Assembly: GCA_015055625.1 (NCBI GenBank)
Contig: SVHU01000003.1
Location: 1 to 64,000 of the forward strand
Source of the DNA: Clostridiales bacterium
Lineage (GTDB): Bacteria; Bacillota; Clostridia; Christensenellales; Pumilibacteraceae
Length of the DNA: 64,000 nt
Reading direction: 5' to 3'
The translations under genes and the position numbers were made by a program. Under the pieces are notes generated by a model, which was not told the DNA's origin, did no database searches, and saw only the letters and a list, made by a program, of their open reading frames with translations. Of the stretch, positions 62,264 through 64,000 are shown piece after piece; positions within the stretch are counted from its first letter, which is position 1, and every line of letters starts with the position of its first letter.

Positions 62264-63097
62264 TTACTCCTCGTTATTTTCTACGTTCTCAGCAATTGTT
62301 TCTTCCGCATTTTGTTCGACTTTATCGCATTCGTTGTCGACTTTTTCGGTATTTTCGATATCTTCCACAATTACTTCCTCTGCCTTTTTAGGTGGAACGT
62401 AATCGCCCTTATATTCTTTTCCAAGTACTGCAAAAACCGTTTTGAACATTACGCCTAAGTCCTTAAAAAAACCAAACTTTTCGATAGATTTAAGGTTGTA
62501 ATACATCTTTGCTGGCAATACGTCTTTTACATACGTTTCATCAGGATTGTCCGATGCGTCCAAAAGCTCGCTCTCGTCCTTATAATATATTGCAGCGTTA
62601 CTTGTAACGCCAGCTGGTAAAAGAAGAGTTGCGTACATTTCGGGTGTGTAGCTTTCTACGTATTTAGGAACTTCTGGGCGTGTTCCTACAAAAGTCATAG
62701 TACCTCTAAAAACGTCGATAAGCTGACTAACCTCGTCAAGCCTGCACTTGCGGATAAACTTACCCACTCTTGTAATTCTCGCATCGTTTTTAACAGTTAC
62801 TTGACTACCCTTTTTATCTGCGCCATTTACCATTGTTCTGAACTTAAAGATGCGGAATTTTTTACCGTATCTGGTAACGCGAACTTGTCTAAAGAACACA
62901 GGTCCACGGCTATCTATCTTAATAGCTATCGCCAAAATAAGGAAGAATGGCGATAATATTATTAGTAAAATCAAGGAAACTATAATATCAAAAAGCCTTT
63001 TTAAAAACAAAGAAAAGCCTTTCTTTTTGAGGATATCATAGTATTTTCTTACCTCGTCAGTTTGCATGTATTCGGGGAGTTTTTCCCATTTTTTCAT
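62264..63097 (-). CDS. Undecaprenyl-phosphate sugar-1-phosphate transferase
   Basis: 277 residues, Bac_transf (WcaJ/PglC-type). Membrane helix near 40-62, 'KRLFDIIVSLILLIILSPFF', 'GPVFFRQVRVTRYGKKFRIF', 'KFRTMVNGADKKG', 'RKCRLDEVSQLIDVFRGTMTFVGTRPEV'. It starts the polysaccharide unit on the lipid carrier. An unusual Glu-rich tail (about 240-277) follows. Overlaps the aminotransferase stop by 4 bases (ATGA). Confidence 0.9.
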   Translation of the reverse strand: MKKWEKLPEYMQTDEVRKYYDILKKKGFSLFLKRLFDIIVSLILLIILSPFFLILAIAIKIDSRGPVFFRQVRVTRYGKKFRIFKFRTMVNGADKKGSQVTVKNDARITRVGKFIRKCRLDEVSQLIDVFRGTMTFVGTRPEVPKYVESYTPEMYATLLLPAGVTSNAAIYYKDESELLDASDNPDETYVKDVLPAKMYYNLKSIEKFGFFKDLGVMFKTVFAVLGKEYKGDYVPPKKAEEVIVEDIENTEKVDNECDKVEQNAEETIAENVENNEE

Positions 63098-64000
63098 CTT
63101 ATTTCTCCAATGATTTGTAAGTAATTCTCGATAACGTATTCAACTTGCTCGTCACTAAGGCATGTATGAAGCGGTAACGTTATTGCATTTTTATAATGCT
63201 CGTAAGCGGACGGATAGTCCTTTATATCAAAGCCTAAATTCTTGTACGCAGTGTGCATAGGAAGAGGTTTATAATGCACGTTGCATGCGATATCGCGCTT
63301 TGCCATTTCGGTTATTATATCATTACGCTTGCCCTCATCAATGCCGTCCACTCTTGTTATATACAAATGTCCCGACGAAGAATATTCGTTAGTATAATGC
63401 TCTAAAACGGTTATTCCCTTGTCTTTAAAGGCTTTGTCGTACTTTTCGACAATTTGCTTTCTGCGCGCCAAAATTCCGTCGTAGCGCTTCATTTGAGCAA
63501 GACCAATACCTGCCGCAACGTCCGTCATATTACACTTGTACCACGTTCCCACGATATCATATTCCCACGCTCCAAGCTTAGTCTTTGCAAGCGCATCCTT
63601 GTTTTGTCCGTGAAGAGAGAAAAGCTGAAGCTTGCGGTAAATATCCTCATTATCCACACCATCTATGTCCTTCCAGCAAAGAGCTCCACCCTCGGCTGTC
63701 GTAAGGTTTTTAACAGCATGGAACGAAAACGCCGAAAAGTCGGCAAGCGCTCCTGTTTTTACACCCTTTATTTCCGCTCCGAAGCTATGCGCAGTATCGG
63801 CAAGAATTGCTATTCTGCCTATTTTTTCCTGGAGCTCGTTACTTGGCTTGAAAAGGTACTTTTTAGCATTTACAATTTCATAAAGCTTATCGTAGTCGCA
63901 AGGTATTCCTGCAATATCTACGGGAATAATAACCTTAGTTTTTTCGGTAATAAGCGAAGCAAGCTTGTCATAGTCGATATTAAATCCATCTTTTGCAATA
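63094..64000 (-). CDS. DegT/DnrJ/EryC1/StrS aminotransferase (5' partial)
   Basis: The frame continues past the right edge, so only the last about 302 residues are present. PLP lysine in FSFHAVKNLTTAEGG, 'ILADTAHSFGAEI', and 'NMTDVAAGIGLAQMKRYD' confirm the family. It aminates a keto-sugar nucleotide, matching a surface-polysaccharide operon. The start is outside the window. Confidence 0.9.
   Translation of the reverse strand, partial: IAKDGFNIDYDKLASLITEKTKVIIPVDIAGIPCDYDKLYEIVNAKKYLFKPSNELQEKIGRIAILADTAHSFGAEIKGVKTGALADFSAFSFHAVKNLTTAEGGALCWKDIDGVDNEDIYRKLQLFSLHGQNKDALAKTKLGAWEYDIVGTWYKCNMTDVAAGIGLAQMKRYDGILARRKQIVEKYDKAFKDKGITVLEHYTNEYSSSGHLYITRVDGIDEGKRNDIITEMAKRDIACNVHYKPLPMHTAYKNLGFDIKDYPSAYEHYKNAITLPLHTCLSDEQVEYVIENYLQIIGEIR

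Overview
The window is low-GC DNA with strong AGGAGG-type ribosome binding sites and TTGACA/TATAAT promoters. It has monoderm envelope features: lipoproteins, a SipW-type secreted protein, teichoic-acid-like glycerophosphotransferase and InlB-type repeat proteins. This suggests an uncultured anaerobic gut Bacillota, probably Clostridia (Christensenellales-like). The exact lineage is inference.

Layout. 1-17.6 kb: a membrane-anchored repeat protein (cut by the window edge), a small polymorphic-toxin/immunity locus with a frameshifted toxin and an orphan toxin tail, then two giant surface proteins (about 2,146 and 1,974 aa). These are read leftward from a symmetric bidirectional promoter shared with an AraC-type regulator. 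18.9-35.9 kb: mostly single genes and pairs: lipoproteins, TraX-like membrane protein, sialidase-like protein, AraC regulator divergent from a GH172 enzyme, an ECF sigma/anti-sigma pair, metallophosphoesterase, SDR, a TasA-like/beta-helix protein, an autoregulated XRE repressor, an esterase, ROK kinase plus GmhA-like isomerase, and an ECF-transporter S component. 36.0-40.6 kb is a relic zone: an AraC tail, a truncated isomerase copy, frameshifted paralogues, tandem repeats and structured repeat copies. 40.6-47.6 kb: a glycoside-degradation operon (DUF6259, GH106-like, a chimeric remnant, GH42-like).

48.0-51.1 kb: a restriction island with a DpnI-type methyl-directed endonuclease, a small HTH gene, a DNA methyltransferase whose start is out of frame, and an unknown partner. 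51.7-56.5 kb: a 4.8 kb integrative element in tRNA-Ser(GGA), bounded by 60-bp direct repeats. It carries an HUH rolling-circle Rep, a cI-like repressor with a triple-operator switch, small genes and a tyrosine integrase, and has no recognised capsid or Zot gene. 56.7-64.0 kb: a leftward exopolysaccharide/teichoic-type operon (DegT aminotransferase, initiating sugar transferase, GT2, glycerophosphotransferase, cytidylyltransferase, epimerase), then TrmO and a sugar-phosphate isomerase.

The most novel signal is a repeat family with an apparent conserved RNA fold. An outer stem encloses up to three hairpins and is followed by a terminator. Three fuller copies (about 36.9, 39.9 and 51.4 kb) differ in sequence but keep pairing by compensatory changes, and deleted derivatives lie at 3.4, 4.85, 18.65 and 47.9 kb. 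Other notable points are a GH78-N/MurQ-C fusion and a truncated isomerase that gained a Shine-Dalgarno at its junction.
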